Positions 34,184 to 44,906 of a DNA stretch of 64,000 nt are shown here, piece by piece. A model generated the notes under the pieces. It did not search any database and was not told where the DNA came from. It saw only the letters and a list, made by a program, of their open reading frames with translations. Within the stretch, counting starts at the first letter, position 1. The number at the start of each line of letters is the position of its first letter. This DNA comes from Mrakia gelida (Eukaryota > Basidiomycota > Tremellomycetes > Cystofilobasidiales > Mrakiaceae): positions 806,001 through 870,000 of the forward strand of contig BRON01000012.1 in NCBI GenBank assembly GCA_024345305.1, given 5' to 3'. A program made the translations under genes and the position numbers.

Positions 34184-35521
34184 ATGCCTTCCTCGGATCA
34201 CGCTTCAAAACTTCACCTGTTCGTATATACATTCCCTTCTCGACGCTCAAACGAGCTCGCTTCTTCCCCGCTTCTTCAGACTCGAGCTCACCTCCTCCTC
34301 CTCCTTCCTTCCCTCCCTTTCCCTCTCCCTGTTTCGCTCCTGCTCTAACAGCAAAGAAACCCCTCACGACCGTCTCCGAAGAGAAGAGAAGCTCTTCCGA
34401 CGAGCAGCTCGTCAAGCTCGTAAAGAAGAACGTCGAGCCAACAGAGCTTCCACCTCCACCTCCCACTCCTCCTCCTCCCACCACGCTCCGCCCCCTCCTC
34501 GTCGTTCAGCCTCTCCTCCTCCCAACTACCAAGCCTACCACCGCTCCCAGTTCGAACAACACCTCCGCGACCTAGCAGCCCAAGACGAAGGTCGAGCTTC
34601 GGAACTCTCCTCCTGGGAAACAGGCGACTATGGAACAGGCGTCGGCTGGGGAGACGAAGCGACGGCCTCCTCGATCCCCAAACGATGGGCTTCCCGCGAG
34701 GACAACGTCTGGAACGACCCTTTATCAGGAGGAGCAGCCGGTCAAGGCGGACTCGATGAGGATTCCTACGCCGAGGAGATGAGGGCAGGGATGTACAGAC
34801 GGAAGAACCCCGAGAGCGTCAAACGAACCGAACGACTCGCGGAGGAGGCTGAACGAACGGCGGCGAGGTTGTTGAAGATGACGGTGGAAGGGGATAAGCT
34901 TGAGAGGGAGAGGATCAAGAAGCTTGAGGCTCGAAAGGGGGAGAGGGTCGAGAAGAGGTTTGAGGAGGAGCGGGAGGCGTTTGAGCAAGGGTGGAAGAGG
35001 ATGCTCGCTGCTGCTGGGGACGAGAAGAGGGAGTTGAGGTGGAGGGAAATACCGTGGCCGGTGCACAGGGTTGAGGTTGGGAAGGAGGTGAAGGTTGGGG
35101 ATATGACGGTTCCGGCGGTGAGGGAGTTTTTGATGCCTAGTAAGGTGTTTTGGGAGTTGGAGGAGGAGGAGGGGAAGAGGAGGAGGAAGGAGGTGTTGAG
35201 GGACGCGATTCGACGGTGAGTTTTTTGCGTTTCCTTCTCTCTCTCTCTCGTTCCCCGTCCGCAGAGTACTGACTTCTACCTCCCTTCTTTTCCTTCTCAC
35301 TCAGATATCACCCGTTCGTTCCCTCTCTGTCTCCTCTTGCGCTTCCTCGTTCGCTCTTGAACGCGTCGCTGAATCCCTCCCTCTCCCCGTCTCTCTTCCC
35401 TTACCACAGTGACAAGTTCAGCCGCTACCTCCAACGCGTCCCCGAGAAGGAGAAGGAGAAGGTCCAGCAGGGAGTCGCTCAGGTCTCGAGAGTGTTGATG
35501 GAGTTGATGCAGGCGGGTTGA
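34184..35521 (+). CDS. NFKBIL1-like protein with a J-like RYHPDKF motif
   Basis: Exon 1 starts MPSSDHASKLH, and a GTTCGT intron (from about 34220 to CAG at 34350) joins it to LKETPHDRLRREEKLFRRAA, giving a highly basic helix. The central region is Ser/Pro-rich, then acidic/aromatic (SSWETGDYGTGVGWGDEATA). A long helical stretch follows (RLAEEAERTAARLLKMTVEG and EKRFEEEREAFEQGWKRMLA). The conserved C-terminal module comes next: REIPWPVHRVEVGKEVKVGD, then RDAIRR, two short introns and YHP/DKFSRYLQRVPEKE, finishing QGVAQVSRVLMELMQAG. Together the exons give RYHPDKF, the J-domain-like signature of metazoan NFKBIL1 and its fungal relatives, followed by the V..VSR.LM.L helix. The NFKBIL1 name comes from metazoans; no NF-kB pathway is implied. 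Role uncertain, possibly RNA processing. Confidence 0.7.
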
Positions 35522-35827
35522 ATCAATGGCTCTCGAAACCAAACTCTTGGTTCTTCACGAGAAAGTGACAGAGAGAAGAGAGAGGAGGGTATCAAGATCG
35601 AGCAGAAGAGTTGTGTGCGATGATGGTACAGTAAATAAGAGAACAACATGAAGTGTGTAGCGCCGAACGAGATCTTCCCCCCGCCCTCCTTGCCGAGGTC
35701 GAACGCGAACGAATCGAGGACGCGCGTCTCCTCGCCTCTCGCCTCCGACCCTCGTCTCCCTGAGACGTCTCCCTTCACAAAAGATCTATGCAAACCCAAG
35801 ATGGTTCCTTCGAGTGTAGAGACTACT
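35522..35827. other. Intergenic region between convergent genes
   Basis: About 300 bases between the stop of the NFKBIL1-like gene (+) and the stop of TIM22 (-). It should hold both 3' UTRs and terminators. The A-rich stretch around 35580-35650 (AGTAAATAAGAG) is a plausible polyadenylation area. Confidence 0.4.
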
Positions 35828-36910
35828 CTAGTCCTCGTCGCTGAGAGTAGGGAAGCAAGGAAGAAGAGACGAGGTCAGCTCAGCTCACCGTCCTCGGGTC
35901 GTCTCGTCTTCACTCCGCCTTCGTCCTCCTCCTAGGGCACCAGCGAGTTCGAGGCGGAAAAGAGAGAGAGAGCACTCACGCAACCTCCTTCCTCATATAC
36001 AGATCGATGGCACCCGAGAAGGCAGCGAACGCAGCAGCTCCACCCAACACTCCTCTTGGTCCTCCTCCCGAGTTGAGAGCGAGGATCCCTCCTGCCAGGA
36101 AACCAGCGTAGACGGCGTTGTAGATGTCGTTTTTTGCTCGGTACTACATACACCAAGGAGACCAGGGACAAGGAAGAGAGATTGAAGAGTCAGTTCGGAG
36201 CGAAGGAGGGAAGGAAAAGACGAACGGAGGGAAAGGAAGGGACTCGAGCGGTGAGCTCGAGGAAGGAGAAAGAGAGAAGAAAGGTCGACGAGAACTCACA
36301 CCTTCCACACAGCACTCCACCCCCGAGTATACAGCTCCGACCTTAGCGAACCCCTTTCCTGAGGAGAGCATCTTGACTCCCATGTCCTTCATGGCGACCT
36401 TGGTTTGAGCCATGGTTGAGATTTGGACGTTGGCTCGGTTGAGAGGATCCTCGTACTGGAAGGACGTTGACATGAGCGAGAAGAAGGCTCCGAGACCGAA
36501 TCTGCACAGACATGAAGGAGCGCGATGGGCAAGGAAGGGTTGGGTCAGCTCGAGTGGGTACAAAAGGGGAGAGGAAGAGAAGAAAAGAGAGAAGGAAGGA
36601 AGGAGCGAAAGAGCTCAACCTCCTGCCTTTGATCCTTTCCTTTGGACTCACCCAGCTACTCCAGCCATACCCGTCTTGAACGCACAACTTTCCATTCCGT
36701 AGTTCATGTACTTTTGGTACTGAACCATCTGCTGCTGGTTGTACCGGTCGTCCTCAGTCATCCCAGCGGGCATGGGCTCTGGAAGAAGGGAGGGAGGGAG
36801 GAGGTGAGCTGGAATTCTCGGAGACGAGGGAGGAAGGAGGGAGGGAGGAGAAGGTACGACGCACCCTTTCCTAGAGGGAACAGCGGTGCGAGCAGAGGGT
36901 GGGAAGCCAT
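35828..36910 (-). CDS. TIM22: Mitochondrial carrier translocase subunit TIM22
   Basis: TIM22 is the channel of the inner-membrane carrier translocase and belongs to the Tim17/Tim22/Tim23 family. It begins [16 protein letters not shown]. After an intron comes [20 protein letters not shown] and [20 protein letters not shown], then [39 protein letters not shown] and [11 protein letters not shown], and in the last part [20 protein letters not shown]. These are the four hydrophobic Gly-rich segments. The paired Cys of the family (ESCAF and VECCVEG) are present. The coding sequence could stop at ...LYMRKEVA, but a GTGAGT intron with GCTGACC and CTCAG instead gives ...RKEVADED-stop at 35828. I prefer that reading. 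Four or five introns in a small gene. Confidence 0.9.
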
Positions 36911-37251
36911 CGTGAAGAAAAGAAGGAGAAGAGAGAAACGGGTTTGGGAGGTGCTGGTGGTGTTGGGAGAGGGAGGGAAGAGCGAGCCGGCTCGCACGAG
37001 CTTTCGGCGAGGGGAGGCGGTCGAGCTCGCTTCCCTTTTTTTGGAGCAGGGTTTCCCCCAACGGCAACATCACTTTGGACCTCGGAAAAGCTCACATGGT
37101 CTTATCAGTATGCCATTCTGACTGGGATCGAGCTCAAATCGGAAGCAACTCTTCGCAGGACTTCAACAGAACGCTCGGACTTCTCTCGACCCTCTCTTTC
37201 GACTTCGTTCAAGCTCAACATCCGTTCATCCCAGCACCTCGCTCCCTCCCC
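36911..37251. other. Intergenic region: TIM22 promoter and ATG27 3' end
   Basis: About 340 bases between two minus-strand genes. Open frames on the + strand here look like shadows with no motif. Nothing else supported. Confidence 0.35.
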
Positions 37252-38549
37252 TCATCGCCTCGGAGACGGCAACAACGGAGTCCTAGGAGTAGCAGGCTCG
37301 TCGCCTTCCTCCTCTCCAGCAAACACAACGTACTGGACCGACGGGAAGCTGCTACTAGCGAATTGAGGTGAGCTCGTCCTCCTCCCTCCCGAAGCTCTCC
37401 TCCCACCTCGTCGAGAACGGCGCTCGAGGACCAGTCGCGCTAGAAAGAAGATCAATCCGAGGAAGGTGATTGTGCTGGAGGAATGAAGAAAAGTAGAAGT
37501 CAGTTGAGTTTGGGCGTTTGGAAGCGAAGAACGACGAGCTCACCCAAGAGCGATAGCGACGAAGAGAAGAGCTGGCGACCTCGACTTTGGCTGACCTTCC
37601 TCCTCCTCCTCCTCCTTCTTCCCAGGCATAGGAATAGGAGATCCCTCCTTCTTCTTCTCCCCCTCGTCGACGACGATCTTGGCGAGGTCGAGACAACCGA
37701 GTCTCGAAGTCCAGCGAAACTTGTGCTTCCCCGTCGAGGGATCGGACGAGACGAACGTTGGGTCGGAGGGCTGTAGGGGTGGGAGAAAGCTCGAAGTCAG
37801 CTCAAGTCTACTAGGTGAGTCTCAAACTACCTCATTTCCTCACCTCTGGCGAATTGGGGTCGCATCTCAGGTCGATGATGGTCTCTTGAGGCACGTTAAC
37901 GAACGATTCTCCCTTCAAAGTGATTCTGATGTCGGCTGTTTTCCACCCGTTCAAAACAGATCATTTAGCGTCTTCTCTATGGACTCGACTAGACGAGAAG
38001 AGGAAGTGCTCGAAACTCACCGAACTCCCTCCCCTCTCGGCTCACCAACTCAGCCCTCCCTCCCTCCAACGAAGCAGCGACGTTAACGACGGACGTGATC
38101 CTCCCTGGCTCGCTGCGATGAGCTGGACGCGTGTTGAGAGCTGTAAGGCAGATCAGACTTGACGGAGGACACTAGCCGGAGCAGAGATAGAGCGAAGAAC
38201 GGAGAGCAGAAATAGCTGTAAGTTCTGAAACGAAGAGGAGGGAGGAAGAGCAGGGGAGGGAGGGACGGAGGTGAGCTCTCACCTGTTCGACATCTTCCAG
38301 TGTGCCGTCGTGGCCTATCCCTCCGTCGCAGGTTCCAAAGGCGAAGGTGTAGGTCGTGAGAGATGGAGGAGTGAGGGCTGAGTAGGAGACCTCGCGTTTC
38401 GAGCGAGACTTGTTGTCGAGGAAGGGAGAGAGGTCGATAGTTGTTTGTCGACCGCCGGGGAGGGAGATTGGGACGTTGCAGCCTGCTTGGACCGTTGAAA
38501 TCGCCGAGCTCAGCAGCAGGAGGACCGGGAGGAGGAGTAGCGTCGGCAT
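37252..38549 (-). CDS. ATG27: ATG27-like MRH-domain type I membrane protein
   Basis: This is an autophagy-related cargo-receptor-like protein that cycles between Golgi/vacuole and the Atg9 compartment in yeast. It starts with a clear signal peptide (MPTLLLLPVLLLLSSAISTV, cleavage likely after QAG). The luminal MRH-type domain has Cys pairs in GCNVPISLP, FAFGTCDGG, CPPSSLICLTALNTRP and DLRCDPNS, and ends FRWTSRLGC, which is the hallmark end of the fold. An acidic/Lys linker and one membrane segment follow (SPALLFVAIAL joined over an intron to TITFLGLIFFLARLVLE). The short basic cytosolic tail ends ...VQYVVFAGEEEGDEPATPRT and contains YVVF, a Yxx-phi sorting signal of the kind that routes yeast Atg27. 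Five or so introns. The assignment rests on order and topology. Confidence 0.75.
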
Positions 38550-38899
38550 GTTCGAAGGGAGAAGAGGCGGAATGGGCTTGGGGAGGGGAGGGAAGAGACG
38601 AGAGAGGCAAAGTGGGAAGAGAGAGCGCTCGGCGAGACTCACCATCTTCCTCCCGATCTCAGGTCTTCCTTCGCTGTCTGAAAACCGTCTCCATGAGGTT
38701 TTCTCCGTCGCCCGAGCCACGCTCACACCACCTGACTTGTAAATTTCTCACTAGCTCTGCTCGGTGCAATATACCAGCCGGCACATCGTCTGCCGTCCGG
38801 CCCTTCGCATCCCATCTCTCCCTTCTCTCTTTTTCCTCTTCCCCCTTCGAGCTTCGCCCCAATTCATCTCTCCTTCTCCCATCACCCCCCACAAACAAG
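38550..38899. promoter_or_regulatory. Divergent promoter ATG27 / PcRGLX-like gene
   Basis: 350 bases between divergent ATGs. The right half is very pyrimidine-rich (CTCTCCCTTCTC...), typical of a 5' leader, and ends ACAAACAAG|ATG, a good fungal initiation context for the + gene. No specific operator is recognised. Confidence 0.4.
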
Positions 38900-41800
38900 A
38901 TGGTTAACGCTTCGTCTACCGTCAAACCTCTAGCTGTGGATTCTATCGACTTCCACTGGTGAGTTCCTCTTTGTCCTTCGTCGGTGTTGACGCGTTTCGT
39001 TTCAGCCTCAATCGATGAGTGGCTGACCTTCCTTCTTTACTTTCTCTCCTTTCTCGATGTTGAACGAACGATAGGTTGGATGGAACCCCCTCCTCCAACA
39101 CCCATACTACCGAGTTCGGAGCTCCCTGGCCTAAAGGACAAGTCTTCAAGTGAGTTCTCGTCTTCCCTGTCTCGATTCGACGCGTCCGAAACGAGGACGA
39201 GGCTGAACTTCTTCTCTCCTTCTCTCGTCAGATCGACCGCTTTCGCTCTCACGGGAGACGATGGCAAGGGAGTCCCCGTTCAGTCCTACCCTCTCGCTTA
39301 CTGGGAAGATGGTTCGCTCAAGTGGTCTGGACACACCATCGCTCCCAACTCTGGATTGACTTCGAAGGTGAGCTTTTCTTCTCTCGTTCGGTCTCGTTTG
39401 TTCCCCTTCGAACGAGAGAAGGAATCTGACGCCTTCGTACATGTTTTCGCCATTCTATTCTCAGCTCACCCTCGCTCCTGGAACTCCCGTCGAGCACGCT
39501 ACTCCTGTCTCGGTCAAGAAGGGCGGAGACGATGAGTCGTACCAAATCTCGTCCGTTTCGTTTCCTCGTCGCTCCTTCTCCCTCTTCCCTCCTTCTCCTC
39601 CTCGCTGAGCTTCGCGTTTACTTTCGGCATTCGACAGTACTGGAACCTTCCGAGCCGTGATCAAGACCTCTGGAACCGAACTCTTCCAATCCCTCAGCAT
39701 CGACGGAAACAACAAGGGAAAGAACGGACAGCTCATCCTTCAGGTTCAGGATATCCCTGATTCTTGGGACAGCGATCAAGTCCCCGTCATCACGAGTGCC
39801 ATCGGAAACATCGAGACCTGCGAGGTCGAGAAGGATGGACCTGTGAGTTTTCATTCGGTCCTTCGTTCCCGCTCACGACGAACGAGAGACGATGCTGATC
39901 GACTTCGTTCTCTTCTTTCTTCGACGCGTCGTTCCGATCTTAGATTCGAGCCGTTCGTGAGTACATCTCTTCTCCTTCTCACTCCCATGACCGCGAGCTC
40001 GTACTGACATGTTTTTCGCGTTTTCTCGTCTCGTCCTTCCAGTCAAGCTCACCGGAAAGTACCAGCCTCAGAACTCGAAGAAGGCTGAACTCCTCCCTTT
40101 CACCGTTCGAGTCATGTGAGTATTATATCTCGCCACTGTCTCTGCGTCTTACCGACCTCGTGCTGATTCTGTCTTCGTTCCTCTCGTCGTACAGCGTTGG
40201 AGCTGGAGGAACCGAGCTTCGAATCGTTCACACCTTCCTCCTCGACGTCGGGCCTTCGGAGGATAACATCAAGGGACTCGGTCTCGTCTTCAAGGTAAGC
40301 CTTCCCTCCCTCGCTCTCATCTCATTCCTCGGTCGAATTAGCGACGCGTTTTCCTGACTCTACCCTCCCGCTTGTCCCTTTCGTCAGGTCCCCTTCCAAT
40401 CCGACGAGAAGCTCTGGGATCGAGCGATTCGATTCGGAAGCATCGACGGAGGGATCTGGGGAGAAAACGTCAACGTCTTGACTGGACTTCGACGAGAGTG
40501 AGTCCGAGCAACTCAAAGGGAGATGTGACGCGACGCGACAACGAAACCAGCGCTGACACTCCCTTCCGTTTACCCCCCCCCCCCCCCCCCCCCCCTCCTT
40601 TTCAGCGTTCTCCCCGCCGTCGCTGGACCTCAGTTCGAAGGAACTCCCACTCCTGATACGTCAACTTGGCCGACGACCGTCACTCCTTACCTCGCCTCGC
40701 TCCCGACCTGGAACGACTTCTCCCTCGTTCAACTTGACGCCGACTCGTTCTCGATTTGGAAGAGGGTTCAAGAGAATCGAGGAAGCTGGCTCAAGCATGG
40801 TGAGTTGACGAAAAGACGAGGGAGGAGAGACGGAGCTCCGAAGGGGGGATCGACGCGACGAGAGCTGATCGAAATCTTCGCTTCTCTCCCCACAGCTGGA
40901 TTCGGATCTCGAGCTGCTGGTTTGGGATACGTCGGAGGAGCCGTTCACGGAGGAATCATCTTCGCCGAGAGGGATTTCTGGGAGATGTGAGCACGATTTC
41001 CCATCCCTCGCTTCTCGAGCTCGATGTAGACGAGAGCTGACCCCTCGCCTTCCTTCAGGTATCCTCGAGGTCTCGACGTTCGAAAGGCTGGAAGCGACGC
41101 TGCTACTGTCACCGTCTGGGCTTACTCTCCCGCCGGAGACTCGATGGATCAGAGACACTGTGAGTTTCGAACGAGACGAGGACTCGTGCGCGTCGGATCT
41201 CCCCCGTCGGTCGCTCATCGTTTGCTGATCCGAGCTCCCTCGCTTTCATTTTGCCAGACGACAACGTTAACCATGGTACGTGTTTGATGGCGGGAGTTTG
41301 AACGAGGGACGCGTCGAGGATCACCCTCGTCCTGTTGCTCACTCGCCTCGCTCGCCCTTCCTTCTTCTCTCTCCACTTTCATTCACCTCTTCCCTTAACA
41401 GGCCTCGATCTCATCTACGAGGATAACCCCGATCCTTCTGTCACTTCCACACCTGTCGGAATGAGTCGATCCTACGAGGTACGTCGTCTTTTTTCCTTCT
41501 TCAATCGCTCGGCGCGGAACTGACTCGACGCGTCCGTCCTTTTCTCAGATCTCCCTTATCGCCACCGCCGCCACTCCTTCTCGAGACTACCTCTCAGAGC
41601 TCTCCAAGGTCGTCTCCAAGCCTCCTGGTCTCTTCGCGACTCCTGAGTTCTACTCCTCGGCCAATCTGTTCGGAAACCAGTGGGCAACTCCGAACGCCAA
41701 CCTTCCTCTCGAGAAGAAGCAGAGCGCTCTGTTGGATTGGTACCTCCAGGAGATCGACAGTCGACGGTGAGTTCAGCTTCGTTCCAGAGAAGGAAGGAAG

Positions 41801-44130
41801 AAGAGGGCTTGGGCTGATCTGCGTTGGTCTTTGCGCTGTTCGTTCGCAGGTGGTACGGATTCTGGAACTTTGGGGACGTCATGCACACTTTCGATTCATA
41901 CCGACACGAGTGGAGATACGACGTAGGAGGTGAGTCAAGGAGGGAGGACGAGACGACGCGAGCGACGAACGCGACACTGACCCTCCTTTTCTTCTCTTCG
42001 CAGGGTTCGCTTGTGAGGCCGTTTCCCCTCTTTTCTCACATAGATCGAATCATTAACTGACACTTGTATTGCTTCGCTTCGGAAGGGGACAACGCTGAGC
42101 TCGGTAAGTAGATCTGTTGATCGAGCTTCGTTAGAGCGAGACGCGCCGACTGACCGTCCTCTCTCTCTCTCCTTTCTTCACAGGAACGGATCTCTGGCTC
42201 TGGACTGCCTTCCTCCGAACTGGAAGGGCTGACATCTTCCGAATGGCTCATGCTGTTAGTACTCTCGCACCTCGATCTCTCGAAGTTTCGTTCGCTGATT
42301 CGTCGCGACGCAACTTCGACGTTTTTCTCCGCAGATGACTCGTCACCTCACCGAGTCTGACTTCTACTCTGGAGGGAAGTTCGCTGGTCTGGGATCACGA
42401 CACAACGTCAGCCAGTTCGTCCTTTCCTTCCCGAGGAGGTCGACGAGAGACGAGAGACGAGAGAAGACGATGCTGACTCGCCTTTCCTTCTTCGTTCAGC
42501 TGGGGAGACGGTGCGAAGGAAGCCAGAGTTGGAGGATCTCACCTCAAGAGACCCATGTACTACCTTAGTGGTGGAGACGAAGGTGAGTTCAAGAACAGAC
42601 GAGACGAGCCGCGACGCGGTCGTTTCTGACCTACTTCCTCGCCTCGCAGCTCTCGGAGACCATCTCAAGCAAACTCTCCAAGCCGACAACACTCTCAAGA
42701 TGTGGGAGCCTCTCCGAGAATATCTTCCTGCCCCTCACGCTCCTGCTAGGGTCAGGCTCGGACCGGATTGGACTGCTTTGGTAGGAAATTGGCTCACGGA
42801 GTGGGAGAGAACTGGAGATACTCAATGGAGGGATCGAATCAAGACTGGAATGGTGGATATCGGGAACTTCCCCAATGGAATGTTCCAAGGAGGCGTGAGT
42901 TACTCGTCTCTTCTTCTTCGCCTTCTTCACGAGTCGAAGCTGACTCGTCTTCTTCGCCTCTTCCAGTACGGAGGAGCCGTCGGTTTCGACCCTGCGACTG
43001 CTCACCTCACGAACGAGGACGACATCTCTGCTTCCTTCACCGCTGCCTGTTCGTCTCCCTCTCTTCACTCCTTTCCTCGCTCAACGTTGACTTCGACTAA
43101 CTTCGTTATCCGCTTCTTGCAGACAACCTCGCCCATCTTTTCGGAGGATTCGAGCTGCTCGTCGAGGTCGTCACTCTCATCGACGTCCCTGCGTTCGACA
43201 AGGCCTTCCTCGACTTCTGTTGGCTGATGAGCGGAACTGTTCGTTCATCTCCGTCCTCTACCCCTTGGCGTTGTCTTCGAACTGACGGCTCTTACTTCTT
43301 CTTCTTAGTCTGCCGAGCAAATCTCCGTCTACGGTGTCAAGTTCTCGTCGGGAGCGTTCCTTCAGCTGTGAGTTTCCTCGAATTTCAACGCGTCGCTCCC
43401 TGATCGCCAGCTGACGCTCTCGATATCCACGCCAACAGCTACGCCAAGGAGCTCGCCTACGTCGGACTTCGAAGGAACGACCAGTCGCTGGTTGACAGAG
43501 CCTGGGTCCAGTTCAACGTGAGTCCAAGTCGGCCCGTTCGATCTTCTCTTTCGCGCATCCCTTCGTCGAGCTTCTCTGACTGGCCATCTTTTACTTCCAC
43601 CTCCTCTCCCAGACGAACAAGACTGGAGTTTGGCCTGATCCTGTTACCGTAGGAGGCTCCGATGTTATCAAGCCGATCTGTGAGTCGTTGTCTCGTTCCT
43701 TTCCTTAAGCGTCGTTGTTCCCTCTATCCTTCTCCCGTTCTGACTTCCCGCACCCTCCTTCTCTTCCTCCTCTTTCTACAGCCGAAATTGTCGGTGTCAC
43801 GACGAACGACTCTGCTTCGCTTTCGCTCGCCATGTTCTGTAAGTCGACGCCTCTTCCTTCTTCCTTTCTCTCGACGCGTTTGTCCCAAGCTGACCTCTCG
43901 TCCCTCTTACCCCACCAGCTCTCCTCAAGAACTACCCTCAAGGAGCTCCTCAGTCTCTCGTTGCCGAAGCTACCATCGCCGAGGTCGACGACGACACGGC
44001 AAGCACGATCATCGGAACCTTCATCGACGAGAAGGCGAGCAAGGCGAGGAGGTCGCTCGAAGCTGAATCTTCGACCAAGCCGAAGAGGAAGGGATTCTGG
44101 GCGAAGGTTATGAAGATGTTGGGGCTCTGA
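38900..44130 (+). CDS. PcRGLX-like protein (exo-rhamnogalacturonan lyase family)
   Basis: The family is named for Penicillium exo-rhamnogalacturonan lyase and has an N-terminal RIFT-barrel domain, a catalytic middle and a C-terminal alpha/alpha toroid. The N-terminal signature is clear: FGAPWPKGQVF, then VPVQSYPLAYWEDGSLKWSG. Middle segments include LRIVHTFLLDVG, EKLWDRAIRFGSIDGG and AVHGGIIFAERDFWEMYPRG. The toroid part has WYGFWNFGDVMHTFDSYRHE and YDVGG, TDLWLWTAFLRTGRADIFRM, MTRHLTESDFY and SHLKRPMYYLSGG. It ends with a Lys-rich tail (KRKGFWAKVMKMLGL). About thirty introns can be placed, many GTGAGT, one at 43051 GTTCGT. Predicted size is near 1,000 residues. No signal peptide follows the start (MVNASSTVKPLAVDSIDFHW), unusual for a pectin-degrading enzyme. 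Substrate is inferred. Confidence 0.75.
40573..40595. repeat. C23 homopolymer in an intron
   Basis: Twenty-three consecutive C bases lie in the 3' half of an intron of the PcRGLX-like gene, immediately before TCCTTTTCAG and thus acting as its polypyrimidine tract. Confidence 0.9.
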
Positions 44131-44906
44131 GATGGCTGGTTTGGGCTCGGATCGGTTTCGTTTTGTCTAGTCTTTTTCTGCTGCCGCTTTCTCCAGATTC
44201 GAATGTTCGGTTCCCTCTTCCTGCGTCGCAGCTGAAACCCAGATCCCAGGGTTCAAAGAAACGCCTCAGGAATAAGGTACCTGTTCCAGCTCCAGCTCCA
44301 TACCGACCCAGCTGCGAGAACACCTCGAGCAAGGAGCAGGAAGGGTCGAGAAACGACGAGACCACAGGTCGGGTTGCCTCTCTCGATTCAGTGCGAGACG
44401 CATCTTATCGACGGATGTCTAAAGCGTTTAGGATCTGCAGCCATCAAGAAGGTTTGGTCGAAGCACAAACGCGCGAGGGAGGGTGCTCGAGAACCGTGGC
44501 GTTTTCGAGGTGAGCTCGTTCCAGTCTCACCTCCCCCCTCCGACCCCAACAAGGCCTTTGAAAGCTGATGGACCTTCCGACGACTCCGCCGGGCCTTCCG
44601 TGCACCCTTAACCAGTCCCTCCTCCTTCTCAGAGGCACTCGCAGATCAGATCTTCGACTCGTCTTTCCCTCAACCTCCTTCAACCATCCCGATTCGCGTC
44701 GGTTCCTCTTCCGTCGAGCTCCTCCCCACACTCCCTCCCAGCCCCTTCCTCGGCCGCTCGCCACTTCACGAGTCTCAGCGATTCCGGAACCCCGAACACA
44801 AGAGCGCCCTCCCTCCACCTTCCCTTCTTGCGCATCTCCGAGAACAGAACGTCCGCAAACCTTCAACGACCATCCCCTCGCTTCGCCTCTCCTCCCGCTC
44901 GCCTCG
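44131..44906 (+). other. Long gap with coding-like but unresolved sequence
   Basis: 776 bases separate the PcRGLX-like stop from the chosen start of the membrane protein. A frame near 44374-44515 reads CETHLIDGCLKRLGSAAIKK, VWSKHKRAREGAREPWRF, and meets a GTGAGCTCG donor at 44510. Downstream (44630-44950) three frames are open because the strand is pyrimidine-biased. Options are an upstream exon of the membrane protein, a separate small gene, or a long spliced 5' leader. I cannot choose between them from sequence alone. Confidence 0.25.

Noticed and set aside
33868..34575. Long + strand frames overlapping the minus F-box-like gene and its promoter
   Set aside because: They are antisense shadows; the minus strand has the family module and proper introns, and the + frame has no motif.
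37075..37371. Small + strand ORF starting MDLGKAHMVLSVCHSDWDRA
   Set aside because: It overlaps the ATG27 3' end antisense and has no motif or splice signals.
42090..42118. Tiny exon reading DNAELG in the PcRGLX-like gene considered as artefact
   Set aside because: Kept as part of the gene because flanking GT...AG signals and the family order (YDVGG ... W.NAELG) support it.
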